Assembly (NCBI RefSeq): GCF_000498355.1
Contig: NZ_AVSV01000003.1
Coordinates: 186,001-250,000, forward strand
Direction: 5' to 3'
Origin: Clostridium sp. Ade.TY
GTDB lineage: Bacteria; Bacillota; Clostridia; Clostridiales; Clostridiaceae
Length of the DNA: 64,000 nt
The position numbers were made by a program, and so were the translations under genes. Below the pieces are notes generated by a model, which saw only the letters and a program-made list of their open reading frames with translations, made no database searches and was not told the origin of the DNA. Below, piece by piece: positions 7,099 through 15,708 of this stretch (positions within the stretch are counted from its first letter, which is position 1; each line of letters starts with the position of its first letter).

Positions 7099-7881
7099 AT
7101 GAATAAACATAAAAGAGAAACTATAATGATTGGAGTAGGGCTTATAGTGTTATCATTATTTTTGCACTATCTTCATTATTTAACTTTTAGAGATTTACAT
7201 CATACTTTAATATTTTTATTTGCTGATATAGCATTTATACCAATGGATGTATTTTTTACTGCTTTTATAATTGAAAGATTATTAGAAAATCGTGAAAAAG
7301 AACATAGAAGAGAAAAGTTAAGTATGATAAAAGGGGTTTTCTTCTCAGAGTTTGGAGCAGACCTTTTAGAAGAATTTGCAAAGGGTGATAAAGATATTAA
7401 AAATCTTGCAAATGTAGCTATAGTTAATAAAGATTGGAGCAAAAAAGATTTTAAAGAGCTTGAAAAGATTATAGATAATCATAACTTTTCAGTAGATATT
7501 AAAAAAATAGATGTGGAAAAAGTTATAACTATTTTAAAGCTTAAAAAAGAGCTTTTAATATCATTTATAGGTAATGAAGCTTTAATGGAACATGAAATAT
7601 TTTCAGAATTACTTATGTCATTATTTCATCTTTTAGAAGAATTTGATGATAGGTACTATAATCTTATATGTGATTGTTGCGATGAGTCACATATAGAAAA
7701 AGATATAACTATAGCCTATGCACAATTAAGCAGAATATGGGTTAGATATATGAAACATTTAAAGGGAGATTATCCACAATTATTTTTAAAGGCTATGCTT
7801 CATAATCCGTTTGATACTAGAAGTATTGAAGAGAAACTTGAAACGTGTGGGTTTAAGTGTAAGGATAGAAACTTAAAATAA
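7099..7881 (+). CDS. Unrecognised membrane-anchored protein
   Basis: 260 residues. Two hydrophobic helices (about 8-27 and 36-60) at the N-terminus form a hairpin anchor. A basic, charged helix (LENREKEHRREKLSM) and a large soluble helical domain follow, the latter carrying CDCCDES near 195 and a C-terminal CGFKC. The Cys pairs could bind metal but match no known motif. GAGGAGGA precedes the ATG by about 11 bases. It stands alone, with a perfect palindromic terminator after it. I recognise no family. Arrangements of this kind occur in clostridial membrane proteins of unknown role. Confidence 0.7.
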   Translation: MNKHKRETIMIGVGLIVLSLFLHYLHYLTFRDLHHTLIFLFADIAFIPMDVFFTAFIIERLLENREKEHRREKLSMIKGVFFSEFGADLLEEFAKGDKDIKNLANVAIVNKDWSKKDFKELEKIIDNHNFSVDIKKIDVEKVITILKLKKELLISFIGNEALMEHEIFSELLMSLFHLLEEFDDRYYNLICDCCDESHIEKDITIAYAQLSRIWVRYMKHLKGDYPQLFLKAMLHNPFDTRSIEEKLETCGFKCKDRNLK

Positions 7882-7898
7882 TTAGTTAAATGATTTAT

Positions 7899-7942
7899 AA
7901 ACAAAAAGACTTTTTCAAAATTTTGAAAAAGTCTTTTTGTTT
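7899..7942. terminator. Bidirectional intrinsic terminator
   Basis: A perfect 22-bp palindrome centred at 7920/7921 (arms of the type aaacaaaaagacttttt), shared by the convergent genes ending at 7881 and 8002. Confidence 0.85.
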
Positions 7943-8001
7943 ATTTATATCTATGTTTTAAAAAGAATATTTACTTAAAACATAGTATTATTTATAATTT
8001 T

Positions 8002-9201
8002 TTAATAAAGTTGTTCTATTATATAACCTTGGTTTTTTAATCTATCTTTAATTATTGATATATGATCTTCTCCATTAGTTTCAACTGTTACTTCAAGTAA
8101 TGTATTTTTTAATTTATTAACAGCTTTAAATTGATTATGTTCAAGTTTAACAACATTTGCACGAAGATTTCCAAGTATATCGGTAATGTTATTAAGCTCT
8201 CCAGGTGAGTTTGGAAGTTCTATTGTAAAGCAGAAAAGTCTCTTTCTAGAAACTAATGCACTATTAATAAGTGAAGTAATAGTAAGCATGTCTATATTAC
8301 CTCCACTTATTATACAAACAACATTTTTATTTTCTATATTAAGTTTTGATAAGGCTGCAAGTGAAACTGCACCAGATGCTTCAGCAACTAACTTTTGTTT
8401 TTCAATTAATGCTAAAAAGGCATCAACAATTTCATCATCCGTAACTGTTATAACTTCATCAACATATTTTTTTATAATTGAGAAAGTAAGATCACCAGGT
8501 GATTTGACAGCAATACCATCTGCAATTGTACTTACAGAAGAAAGTGGTGTTAATTCTCCCTTTAAGAAGCTTTGTTCCATAGCATTAGCCCCAGATGCTT
8601 GAACTCCAACTATTTTTATATTAGGATTAATTTCTTTTAATGCTAATGATATGCCACTTAGTAATCCACCGCCACCAATTGGACATATAACAACGTCTAC
8701 ATCTTTAAGTTCTTCAATTATTTCAAGACCTATGGTACCTTGTCCATATATTACATTAATGTCGTTAAAAGGATGTAAAAATACAGCTCCTTCTTGTTCT
8801 TCTATTTGCTTTGCAAAATTATAAGCATCATCGTATACTTTACCATTTAATATTACGTTTCCGCCTAAATCTTTAGTTGATTGAATTTTTAAGTATGGAG
8901 TAGTTGTTGGCATAACTATAGTTGATTTTATTCCCATAAGATTCGCAGCATAAGCTACTCCCTGAGCATGATTACCAGCTGATGAACATACAACACCCTT
9001 TGATTTTTCCTCATCAGTTAGGCTCATTACTTTATTTAAGGCGCCTCTTAATTTATAAGCACCAGTTAATTGTAAATTTTCACATTTCATATAAACATTA
9101 TTATTGCTTTTCTCAGAGAAGAATTTACTATAAAGTAATGGTGTTTTTACAACAACATCTTGAATTTTTTCTCTAGCAGCTTTAATATTATCTAAATGCA
9201 T
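8002..9201 (-). CDS. ilvA: Threonine ammonia-lyase (threonine dehydratase), medium form
   Basis: 399 residues. PLP-dependent deamination of L-threonine (and serine) to 2-oxobutyrate and ammonia in the cytoplasm. The catalytic Lys50 lies in TGAYKLRGA, the glycine-rich phosphate-binding loop GGGGLL near 178, and the substrate loop SSAGNHAQG near 75. Residues from about 325 form a single ACT-like domain (FTIELPNSPGELNNITDIL), typical of the medium form with one regulatory domain. ATG 9201 is preferred to 9219 because gagaggtg sits 7 bases before it. The gene diverges from ridA, whose product removes the reactive enamine this enzyme releases. Biosynthetic or catabolic use cannot be decided. Confidence 0.92.
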   Translation of the reverse strand: MHLDNIKAAREKIQDVVVKTPLLYSKFFSEKSNNNVYMKCENLQLTGAYKLRGALNKVMSLTDEEKSKGVVCSSAGNHAQGVAYAANLMGIKSTIVMPTTTPYLKIQSTKDLGGNVILNGKVYDDAYNFAKQIEEQEGAVFLHPFNDINVIYGQGTIGLEIIEELKDVDVVICPIGGGGLLSGISLALKEINPNIKIVGVQASGANAMEQSFLKGELTPLSSVSTIADGIAVKSPGDLTFSIIKKYVDEVITVTDDEIVDAFLALIEKQKLVAEASGAVSLAALSKLNIENKNVVCIISGGNIDMLTITSLINSALVSRKRLFCFTIELPNSPGELNNITDILGNLRANVVKLEHNQFKAVNKLKNTLLEVTVETNGEDHISIIKDRLKNQGYIIEQLY

Positions 9202-9355
9202 ACATAACACCTCTCTCATGTATTATTCTCACAAACATTATAACATTTTTGTAAATTTCTGAGTCAAGTATTTTTTAAAAATAATTAAAATATTTAGACT
9301 TTTTAAAAAATTTAACCTATAATAAAGTCAAATAACATAAATTGGAGGGATTTTT

Positions 9356-9733
9356 ATGGATAAGAAAATAATAAAAACTGATAAAGCACCAGCTGCAATT
9401 GGACCATATTCTCAAGGAGTTAAGATTGGAAATTTAGTTTATACATCAGGACAAATTCCAATAAACCCAGAAACTAAAGAATTAGTTACAGAAATAAAAG
9501 CAGCAACTAAGCAAAGTTTAAATAATGTAAAAGCAATACTTGAAGAAGCTGGAACAAGCATGGATAAAGTTATAAAAACTACAGTTTTTGTAAAAGATTT
9601 AAATGATTTTTCAGCTGTTAATGAAGTTTATGCTACATTTTTTGAAGGAGAACCACCAGCAAGAAGTTGTGTTGAAGTAGCTAAATTACCATTAGATGCA
9701 AAAGTTGAAATAGAAGTAATTGCATTAGCTTAA
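9356..9733 (+). CDS. ridA: RidA family enamine/imine deaminase
   Basis: 125 residues, the usual RidA length. It hydrolyses 2-aminoacrylate and 2-aminocrotonate, the unstable intermediates released by PLP-dependent threonine and serine dehydratases, and so protects other PLP enzymes. The key Arg103 is in PPARSCVEV, and the start motif (AIGPYSQ), TSGQIPINP and the ending KVEIEVIALA are all conserved. The Shine-Dalgarno ggaggg is 6 bases before the ATG. It diverges from ilvA 154 bp away, a direct functional link. Own terminator downstream. Confidence 0.95.
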   Translation: MDKKIIKTDKAPAAIGPYSQGVKIGNLVYTSGQIPINPETKELVTEIKAATKQSLNNVKAILEEAGTSMDKVIKTTVFVKDLNDFSAVNEVYATFFEGEPPARSCVEVAKLPLDAKVEIEVIALA

Positions 9734-9775
9734 AAGTATTAAAATTTAATGATTTAAGACTTTTTTAAACAAAGT

Positions 9776-9827
9776 AATCAACTTATTCATAAATTATTTA
9801 ATTAATGAATAAGTTGATTATTTTTTG
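9776..9827 (+). terminator. Intrinsic terminator of ridA
   Basis: 15-bp stem aatcaacttattcat / atgaataagttgatt (9776-9790, 9805-9819) followed by attttttg. Confidence 0.85.
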
Positions 9828-9931
9828 TGAAATTATAAGTAATGTAATTTATATTAGTTATAATATGTATTATTATAAGAATATAAATTACATATATCGG
9901 GAAAGATACTTTATGGAAAGGAAGAGTATTT

Positions 9932-10219
9932 ATGGATATTTTACTTATGAAAATAACAATTAGAGCTTCTTGGGTAAATTCTTTAAAAGAAAAGAGAATG
10001 ATTGTAAAAAGTATAATTCAAAAATTAAAAAATAAATTTAATATATCTGTTAGTGAAGTTGATAGACAAGACGAACATAAAATGATAGTAATTGGTATAT
10101 CAGCAGTTTGTTCAGATGTGAAAATAGCACATTCTATGAAGGAAAAGATTATAGATTTTATAGAGGAAAATTGTGATGGTGAAATTATAGATATTGATGA
10201 GGAAACAGAAATATTTTAA
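9932..10219 (+). CDS. DUF503 family protein (YlxP-like)
   Basis: 95 residues, matching the family length. Conserved features are the SLKEKRMIVKSII helix near 18-32, the RQDEHKMIVIGIS strand and an acidic tail (GEIIDIDEETEIF). DUF503/YlxP proteins in Firmicutes often sit near ribosome-maturation genes, but here the gene is alone between ridA and the methionine transport operon. Biochemical function unproven. ggaaggaagag precedes the ATG. Confidence 0.85.
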   Translation: MDILLMKITIRASWVNSLKEKRMIVKSIIQKLKNKFNISVSEVDRQDEHKMIVIGISAVCSDVKIAHSMKEKIIDFIEENCDGEIIDIDEETEIF

Positions 10220-10355
10220 TAATTTAAATTATTTATATATATATAATAAATTTATTGATATTAATAAAAAGATTGGAATATATATAAAATAAAAAATAGG
10301 AACATAGTTTAAGTAATAAACATAGATTAGTCATATATAATTTTGAAAAAAGTTA

Positions 10356-10384
10356 TTGACAATAAATGTATAAGATATTATATT
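10356..10384 (+). promoter_or_regulatory. Promoter of the metNIQ leader
   Basis: TTGACA (10356-10361), a 17-base spacer and TATATT (10379-10384), about 30 bases before the riboswitch. Confidence 0.7.
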
Positions 10385-10417
10385 ATTATACAAGAAGTTT
10401 GAAAACAAAATATTAGG

Positions 10418-10552
10418 TTCTTATCAAGAGTGGTGGAGGGACTGGCCCTATGAAGCCCGGCAACCTATATAGTTTAGTAATGATTTAAATTCATTACTTT
10501 ATATGTGGTGCCAAATCCTGCAAGTATTTATGTACTTGATAGATAAGAGGAT
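10418..10552 (+). promoter_or_regulatory. SAM-I (S-box) riboswitch
   Basis: The conserved core is easy to read: ttcttatcaagag at 10418, then gtggtggagggactggccc, tgaagcccggcaacc, a variable P3 region, ggtgccaaatcctgc at 10507-10521 and the closing agataagagg. Together these give the four-way junction with kink-turn that binds S-adenosylmethionine. A terminator hairpin follows at 10580, so high SAM should switch off metNIQ. Confidence 0.95.
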
Positions 10553-10579
10553 AATTTTATAGGGCAAGTTGTACGGTTA

Positions 10580-10614
10580 TGCGCTAGAGATATTATTCTC
10601 TAGCGCATTTTTTT
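10580..10614 (+). terminator. Riboswitch-controlled terminator
   Basis: 11-bp stem tgcgctagaga / tctctagcgca with loop tattat and a run of seven T residues. It lies 28 bases after the SAM-I aptamer and before metN. Confidence 0.9.
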
Positions 10615-10687
10615 TAGCTAAAACACATTTAATTATAAGACTAATATATTGAAAGATAACTTTTAAATAAAAAGGGGGCATATAAGT

Positions 10688-11647
10688 TTGATAGAAATAA
10701 ATGGATTAAGTAAAAGTTTTGGGACTTTTAAAGTTTTAAATAATATATCACTTAATATCAAAAAAGGAGATATATATGGAATAATTGGGCATAGTGGGGC
10801 AGGTAAATCAACATTACTTAGATGCTTAAATGGGCTTGAAGAATATGATGAAGGTAGTCTAAAAGTTACAGGGAAAGAGATAAAAAGTTTAAGTAAAGAT
10901 GAAATAAGAAATCTTAGAAAAAATTTAGGGATGATTTTTCAAAGTTTTAATCTTTTAGATAGAAAAACAGTATATGAAAATATAGCATTACCACTTGAAG
11001 TTTGGGGATACAAAAAAGATTATGTAAATTCAAGAGTGTTAGAACTTTTAAAATTAGTTTCACTAGAAGATAAAAAAGATAGTAAACCAAAAGAACTAAG
11101 TGGAGGACAAAAACAAAGAGTAGCAATAGCAAGAGCTTTAGCATTAAAACCAGAAATATTACTTTGTGATGAAGCAACATCTGCATTAGATCCAAAAACG
11201 ACAAAAGATATACTATCACTTTTATCAAAAATAAATAAAGAACTTAAAATAACTATAGTTGTTGTAACTCATCAGATGGAAGTTGTTAAAGATATTTGTG
11301 AGAATATAACTCTTTTAGAGGGCGGAGCAATTAAGGCACAGGGAAAATCTTCAGAATTATTTCTAAAACCAGGAGTTTCACTTAGAAAATTTTTAGGTGA
11401 GGATGATGATGTTTTACCTGATGATGGAGTTAATATAAAAATATTTTTTCCAAAAAGTTTTTCGGAAAATGCAATTATAACAAAGATGGCAAGGGAGATG
11501 AATTTGGATTTTTCAATTGTTTGTGGAAAACTTGAAAAGTTTGGAGATGATATTTTAGGTAGTTTAGTAATAAATATTTCAGATGATGATAAAGAAAATG
11601 TAATAAATTATCTTATAAATAAAAATGTTGAGTGGGAGGTGCTTTAA
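10688..11647 (+). CDS. metN: Methionine ABC transporter ATP-binding protein
   Basis: 319 residues. ATPase of the D/L-methionine importer. Walker A GHSGAGKST near 36-44, signature LSGGQKQR near 140, Walker B ILLCDEATSALD, and the switch His in VVVTHQ. The C-terminal 80 residues form the NIL regulatory domain, which binds methionine and inhibits transport. The start is TTG at 10688, about 9 bases after aaaaggggg; no ATG fits. It is the first gene after the SAM riboswitch, and metI begins immediately after its stop. Confidence 0.95.
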   Translation: MIEINGLSKSFGTFKVLNNISLNIKKGDIYGIIGHSGAGKSTLLRCLNGLEEYDEGSLKVTGKEIKSLSKDEIRNLRKNLGMIFQSFNLLDRKTVYENIALPLEVWGYKKDYVNSRVLELLKLVSLEDKKDSKPKELSGGQKQRVAIARALALKPEILLCDEATSALDPKTTKDILSLLSKINKELKITIVVVTHQMEVVKDICENITLLEGGAIKAQGKSSELFLKPGVSLRKFLGEDDDVLPDDGVNIKIFFPKSFSENAIITKMAREMNLDFSIVCGKLEKFGDDILGSLVINISDDDKENVINYLINKNVEWEVL

Positions 11648-12286
11648 ATGTTTAATGAAATATTAGTAGCTATATTAGAAACTTTTTATATGGTTATATT
11701 ATCAACATTATTTGCGCTTACAGTAGGTTTTGTAGTAGCAATTATACTTACATTAACTGCAGACGATGGGTTAAAACCAAATAGAGGAATTTATAGAACT
11801 TTAGATTTTATAGTAAATACACTTAGAAGTTTTCCTTTTGTAATACTTATGGTAGCACTTTTCCCATTAAGTAAACTTATAATTGGGACAACCATTGGAA
11901 AAGAAGCTATGATAGTACCACTTGCTATTGCAACAGCACCTTTTATAGCAAGAATAATTGAAAATTCTTTAAGAGAAGTTGATAAAGGTGTAATAGAAGC
12001 TGCAAAGTCATTTGGGGCAACAGATAAACAAATAATATTTAAAGTTATGTTCAGGGAAGCGCTTCCAAGTATAGTTTCAGGTCTTACTTTAACTATAATA
12101 AGCGTAATTGGATATTCAGCTATGGCGGGGGCAGTGGCTGGGGGTGGACTTGGAGATGTTGCAATAAGATATGGATATCACAGGTATCAAACTGAGTATA
12201 TGGTAGTAACTATAGTAATTTTAATAATAATAGTACAAGGATTACAATGTCTTGGAAGCTATTTTTATAGAAAACTTTCAAAATAA
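11648..12286 (+). CDS. metI: Methionine ABC transporter permease
   Basis: 212 residues, five predicted membrane helices. The ABC permease coupling motif EAAKSFGATDKQIIFKVMFREALPS lies around residues 117-141. The NTLRSFPFVILMVALFP stretch is typical of MetI. It forms the membrane channel together with MetN and MetQ. Its ATG directly abuts the metN stop, with gtgggaggtgc serving as ribosome site, so translation is likely coupled. Confidence 0.95.
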   Translation: MFNEILVAILETFYMVILSTLFALTVGFVVAIILTLTADDGLKPNRGIYRTLDFIVNTLRSFPFVILMVALFPLSKLIIGTTIGKEAMIVPLAIATAPFIARIIENSLREVDKGVIEAAKSFGATDKQIIFKVMFREALPSIVSGLTLTIISVIGYSAMAGAVAGGGLGDVAIRYGYHRYQTEYMVVTIVILIIIVQGLQCLGSYFYRKLSK

Positions 12287-12322
12287 AAAAATAAGCAATA
12301 AATAAACAGGGGGATTTTAATT

Positions 12323-13138
12323 ATGAAAAGAAAAGGATTATTAACAAGTATATTAATTGGGGCGTTATCATTATCATTAGTAGCATGTGTAGGAAAGAAA
12401 TCAGCAAGTGATTATAAAACAATAACTATAGGAGTAACACCTGTACCTCACAAAGAAATAGTAGAGCATATAAAACCACAGCTTGAAAATTTAGGATATA
12501 AAGTTGTAATAAAAGAATTTACTGATTATGTAACTCCAAATAAGGCACTTGCAGAAGGAAGCCTAGATGCAAATTATTTTCAACATATTCCATACTTAAA
12601 TGAACAAAATAAAGCAGAAAATTTAGGTCTTACTTATACAGAAAAAATACATTTAGAGCCATTAGGATTATATTCAAAGACAATTAAAAATATAAATGAG
12701 CTTAAAGATGGCGCTTCAATCGCAATACCAAATGACCCATCAAACGAAGCGAGGGCATTGAAACTTTTAGAAAGTAAAGGGCTTATAAAAGTTAAAGCTG
12801 GAGAACTTGTAACACAAAAAGATATAACAGAAAATAAAAAGAACTTACAGTTTAAGGAGTTAGAAGCTGCTGCAATTCCAAGATTATTAGAAGATGTAGA
12901 TGCTGCTATTATAAATGGTAACTATGCAATTGATGCTGGATTCTCAGTTAAAAATGATGCTTTAATAGCTGAAGATAAAAATTCAAAGGCAGCTGAGCCA
13001 TATTCAAATGTAATAGCTGTAAGAGAAGATAATAAAGATAGTGAAAAAATTAAAGCGTTAAATAAAGCTTTAACATCAGATGAATGTAGAGAGTTTATAA
13101 ATAATAAATATGATGGAGCTGTAATACCTGTGTTTTAA
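12323..13138 (+). CDS. metQ: Methionine-binding lipoprotein
   Basis: 271 residues. Lipoprotein signal with lipobox LVAC, Cys22 lipidated. The NlpA/MetQ family features follow: KTITIGVTPVPHKEIVEHIKP, YVTPNKALAEGSLDANYFQH, the IPNDPSNEARAL segment and the AAAIPRLLEDVDAAIINGNYA stretch. It captures methionine outside the membrane for MetNI. ggggga precedes the ATG. Last gene of the riboswitch-controlled operon; a terminator lies 135 bases downstream. Confidence 0.95.
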   Translation: MKRKGLLTSILIGALSLSLVACVGKKSASDYKTITIGVTPVPHKEIVEHIKPQLENLGYKVVIKEFTDYVTPNKALAEGSLDANYFQHIPYLNEQNKAENLGLTYTEKIHLEPLGLYSKTIKNINELKDGASIAIPNDPSNEARALKLLESKGLIKVKAGELVTQKDITENKKNLQFKELEAAAIPRLLEDVDAAIINGNYAIDAGFSVKNDALIAEDKNSKAAEPYSNVIAVREDNKDSEKIKALNKALTSDECREFINNKYDGAVIPVF

Positions 13139-13273
13139 GTAAATATTTAATTTAATATAGGTATTTGATAAAGTCTTATTTTAAAATTAATTGATATTAA
13201 TATAATATTTAACGTTATATTTTAAACTTAAGTGTAACTTAAATAAAAAAATTAATACAATATATATTAAATG

Positions 13274-13320
13274 AAGCTAAATAAGGATAAATATTTATTC
13301 CTTATTTAGCTTATTTTTTG
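13274..13320 (+). terminator. Intrinsic terminator
   Basis: 14-bp stem aagctaaataagga / tccttatttagctt (13274-13287, 13299-13312) followed by attttttg; it likely ends the metNIQ transcript. Confidence 0.85.
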
Positions 13321-13386
13321 TTATAATTTCATTATAAGTAGAACATATATGAAAATTTAACAGGATGCTTGGGGGAGGAAAACTTT

Positions 13387-14448
13387 ATGAATATATCAAA
13401 TGTGTTGGTAAGTCTTACTGGAAGTGATATTTTAAGTATAATAAATGATTTTGTAAAAGTTGATGGCTTATTATTAGATGAAGTTGTAATAGATGAGAAT
13501 ATTTTAATAAGAGGAAGCTTTACTAAAATAATAAAAATAAAATTTGAAGTTACTTTAGATAATTTAAAAGTTGTAGATGGAAAAGTTAATGGAAGATTTT
13601 CTAAATTAAAAGTATATAAACTTGGAATGATTAGAATGATTAGAAGTTTATTGCTTAAATCATTATTAAATATTTTTGGAGATATAGGAATAGAAGAAAA
13701 TAGAGATGAGCTTGTTGTGAATGTAGATGATTTATTAAAGGGAGTTCCATTTCTAAAAATAAATGTAGAAGAAATATATTTAAAAGATAAAATGATAAAT
13801 GCAAATGTAAAAAATGTAGATATAAATGTTAGTAAGATTAATTTAAATAAAGAAAATGAAGAAGAAATTGAAGATAGTGTTATTGATGAAAAAAATATAG
13901 ACAATACTATAAGTGAAGAGGAACTTTTATTAGTAGAAAATAAAGGATTAAATGAAAAAATAGAAAATGAATTTATAGAAGAAGATGAAATTATAGAAAA
14001 TAAAACAGAAGATTATTATTCAAAAGGAAGAGAAGAAGTTAAAGAAAAATTAGATAATAAACTTCCTGAGAAGGCAAAGGATTATTCAGAATATTTATTT
14101 TTAATACCAGATTTATTGGCACTTATATTAAGACTTCTTAAAGATAACAGGGTTCCTATAAAAACTAAGCTTTCAGTTTCTGCTTCTATTGCATATATAG
14201 TATGTCCAACTGATATGATACCAAGCAATATACCTTTTATAGGTAAAATTGATGATTTAGCAGTTTTATTTTTTGCATTAAATAGAATTTCAAAAGATGT
14301 ACCATTAAAAGTATTATTAGAAAATTGGTCAGGAAAGGTAGAGTTGATTTTAGTTTTAAGAAGTGGCCTTGAATATGTAACAAACTTTACAGGAGCTAGA
14401 AATATAGAAAAAATTTATAGTGTTGTTGAGGAATTATCTACACTTTAA
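13387..14448 (+). CDS. DUF1232 (YkvA-like) domain protein
   Basis: 353 residues. The N-terminal half is a beta-rich domain of unknown type (about 1-150). A long acidic, low-complexity linker follows (about 155-215, many Glu/Asp/Asn). The C-terminal part has the DUF1232 hallmark TDMIPSNIPFIGKIDDLAVL (about 270-290), flanked by two short hydrophobic helices. DUF1232 proteins are membrane-associated and lack an agreed function. ATG 13387 is used instead of 13369, since gggggagg lies 7-8 bases before it. Eighteen bases separate it from the RNase H gene, so the two are likely co-transcribed. Confidence 0.75.
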   Translation: MNISNVLVSLTGSDILSIINDFVKVDGLLLDEVVIDENILIRGSFTKIIKIKFEVTLDNLKVVDGKVNGRFSKLKVYKLGMIRMIRSLLLKSLLNIFGDIGIEENRDELVVNVDDLLKGVPFLKINVEEIYLKDKMINANVKNVDINVSKINLNKENEEEIEDSVIDEKNIDNTISEEELLLVENKGLNEKIENEFIEEDEIIENKTEDYYSKGREEVKEKLDNKLPEKAKDYSEYLFLIPDLLALILRLLKDNRVPIKTKLSVSASIAYIVCPTDMIPSNIPFIGKIDDLAVLFFALNRISKDVPLKVLLENWSGKVELILVLRSGLEYVTNFTGARNIEKIYSVVEELSTL

Positions 14449-14465
14449 TAAAGGAGATTAAATAA

Positions 14466-15134
14466 ATGGCAAAGTTTTATTCAGTATATAAAGGAAAATC
14501 AGGTGCACCTAAAATATTCACTTCATGGGATGAATGTAAAAAAGAAGTAATAGGATGTAAGGGTGCTATATATAAAAGCTTTAAAACTATGGATGAAGCA
14601 AAGGAATTTATACTCCTTAATGCAGAAGGAAAGGGTAGAAATTTTAATAGTTCAAAACCAAAAGTAATTAGTGAAATATCAAGGGTTAATAGAGAAGAAA
14701 AAGATTTAGACTTAAATGATTCTTTAGTTATATATGTTGATGGAAGTTTTTCATTAGAAAAAGGTAATTTTTCGTATGGACTTGTAGCAACAAAAAATGG
14801 TGAAGTTATATATGAAGAAAATGGTGCAGGAAATGATGAAAAGGCTGTTCCTCTTAGAAATGTTTCAGGCGAAGTTTTAGGTTCAATGAAAGCTGTAGAC
14901 TATGCTATAAATAATGGATATAAAGAAGTTTATATAGTATATGATTATCAAGGTATAGAAAGTTGGGCTTTAGGAACTTGGAAAAGAAATAATGAAATAA
15001 CTTCAAATTATCATGATTTTATGCAAAAGAAAATGAAAGAAATAAAAATAAATTTTAAAAAGGTAAAAGGTCATTCAGGAGATAAGTTTAATGATAGAGC
15101 AGATATTTTAGCGAAATCTGCACTTGGAATTTAA
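14466..15134 (+). CDS. Ribonuclease H with N-terminal viroplasmin-like domain
   Basis: 222 residues. Residues 1-50 form the caulimovirus viroplasmin-type RNA/DNA-hybrid binding domain (FYSVYKGKSGAPKIFTSWDE). The RNase H domain begins near 86, with catalytic acids Asp92 (YVDGSF), Glu136 (SGEVLGSMKA), Asp160 (YDYQGI) and Asp210, plus His203 in KGHSGDKFNDRAD. It cleaves the RNA of RNA-DNA hybrids such as R-loops and Okazaki primers. The domain order is that of eukaryotic RNase H1 and many clostridial enzymes. aaaggag precedes the start. Confidence 0.92.
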   Translation: MAKFYSVYKGKSGAPKIFTSWDECKKEVIGCKGAIYKSFKTMDEAKEFILLNAEGKGRNFNSSKPKVISEISRVNREEKDLDLNDSLVIYVDGSFSLEKGNFSYGLVATKNGEVIYEENGAGNDEKAVPLRNVSGEVLGSMKAVDYAINNGYKEVYIVYDYQGIESWALGTWKRNNEITSNYHDFMQKKMKEIKINFKKVKGHSGDKFNDRADILAKSALGI

Positions 15135-15229
15135 TGATAAAAAATAAATATAATTCCTAGTTTAAAAAGTAATAATTTACATATCATAAATATAGCATCA
15201 AAAATAATTATTATAAAGAGGTGTTATTT

Positions 15230-15403
15230 ATGAGTAAATTAATTAAAGGAATGGTTGCAGGTGCAGCTATAGGAACAGCAATAAGTATGGCAGTATTACC
15301 ACAACTTGATAGAAAGACACAAAGAACAGTTAAAAGAGCAGGAAGAAAATTAATGAATGCAGCAGGTGATACTGTAGAAAATATGATGTCAATGATGAAA
15401 TAA
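15230..15403 (+). CDS. Small YtxH-like membrane-associated protein
   Basis: 57 residues. A glycine/alanine-rich hydrophobic segment (GMVAGAAIGTAISMAVL) is followed by a basic amphipathic helix (DRKTQRTVKRAGRKLMNAAGD). This layout is typical of short YtxH-type proteins. ATG 15230 is preferred to 15221, because agaggtg lies 7 bases before it. Flanked downstream by a good terminator. Function unknown; envelope stress association is recorded for some YtxH proteins in other Firmicutes. Confidence 0.7.
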   Translation: MSKLIKGMVAGAAIGTAISMAVLPQLDRKTQRTVKRAGRKLMNAAGDTVENMMSMMK

Positions 15404-15423
15404 ATTGCATTCATAAATTTAAA

Positions 15424-15468
15424 GGCTTATTAGATAGATAGTTTTATATCTATTTAATAAGTCTTTTT
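15424..15468 (+). terminator. Intrinsic terminator
   Basis: Arms ggcttattagatagata (15424-15440) and tatctatttaataagtc (15447-15463) pair with one mismatch and are followed by ttttta. Confidence 0.8.
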
Positions 15469-15580
15469 ATTATTTAAAATAAAAATAGTTAAATTTTAAT
15501 ATTTAATATGTTTTAAATTTAAGTTTACAACTTATCAAATTGGGGGTAGTAATTAGTTAAAATACTTAACTATTTGTTCT

Positions 15581-15609
15581 TTGACTTGGACTTTGGGTAA
15601 TCATATAAT
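15581..15609 (+). promoter_or_regulatory. Strong sigma-A promoter
   Basis: TTGACT (15581-15586), a spacer of exactly 17 bases and TATAAT (15604-15609). Expected start near 15616, leaving a leader of about 90 bases before the DUF2776 gene. Confidence 0.85.
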
Positions 15610-15622
15610 TTACATGACTTAA

Positions 15623-15686
15623 AGAGAAATAAATGAAAATCAAAGAGATTTTTGTTCCTAAATAATTTTGATTTTTATTTATCTCT
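15623..15686 (+). promoter_or_regulatory. Long leader hairpin before the DUF2776 gene
   Basis: Left arm 15623-15644 (agagaaataaatgaaaatca...) pairs with right arm 15666-15686 (...gatttttatttatctct) over about 20 bp with two or three mismatches. It fills most of the 5' leader and ends 11 bases before the GGAG ribosome site, with no U-run. It is not a terminator; it could affect mRNA stability or translation. Confidence 0.55.
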
Positions 15687-15708
15687 ATGACAGAATGGAG
15701 TGATAAAT

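Noticed and set aside
8186-8602. 138-residue open frame on the plus strand
   Set aside because: It lies entirely antisense inside ilvA, has no ribosome site and no recognisable protein features.
13332-13904. 190-residue open frame on the minus strand
   Set aside because: Antisense to the DUF1232 gene; Ser/Phe/Thr-rich sequence is what AT-rich antisense reading produces.
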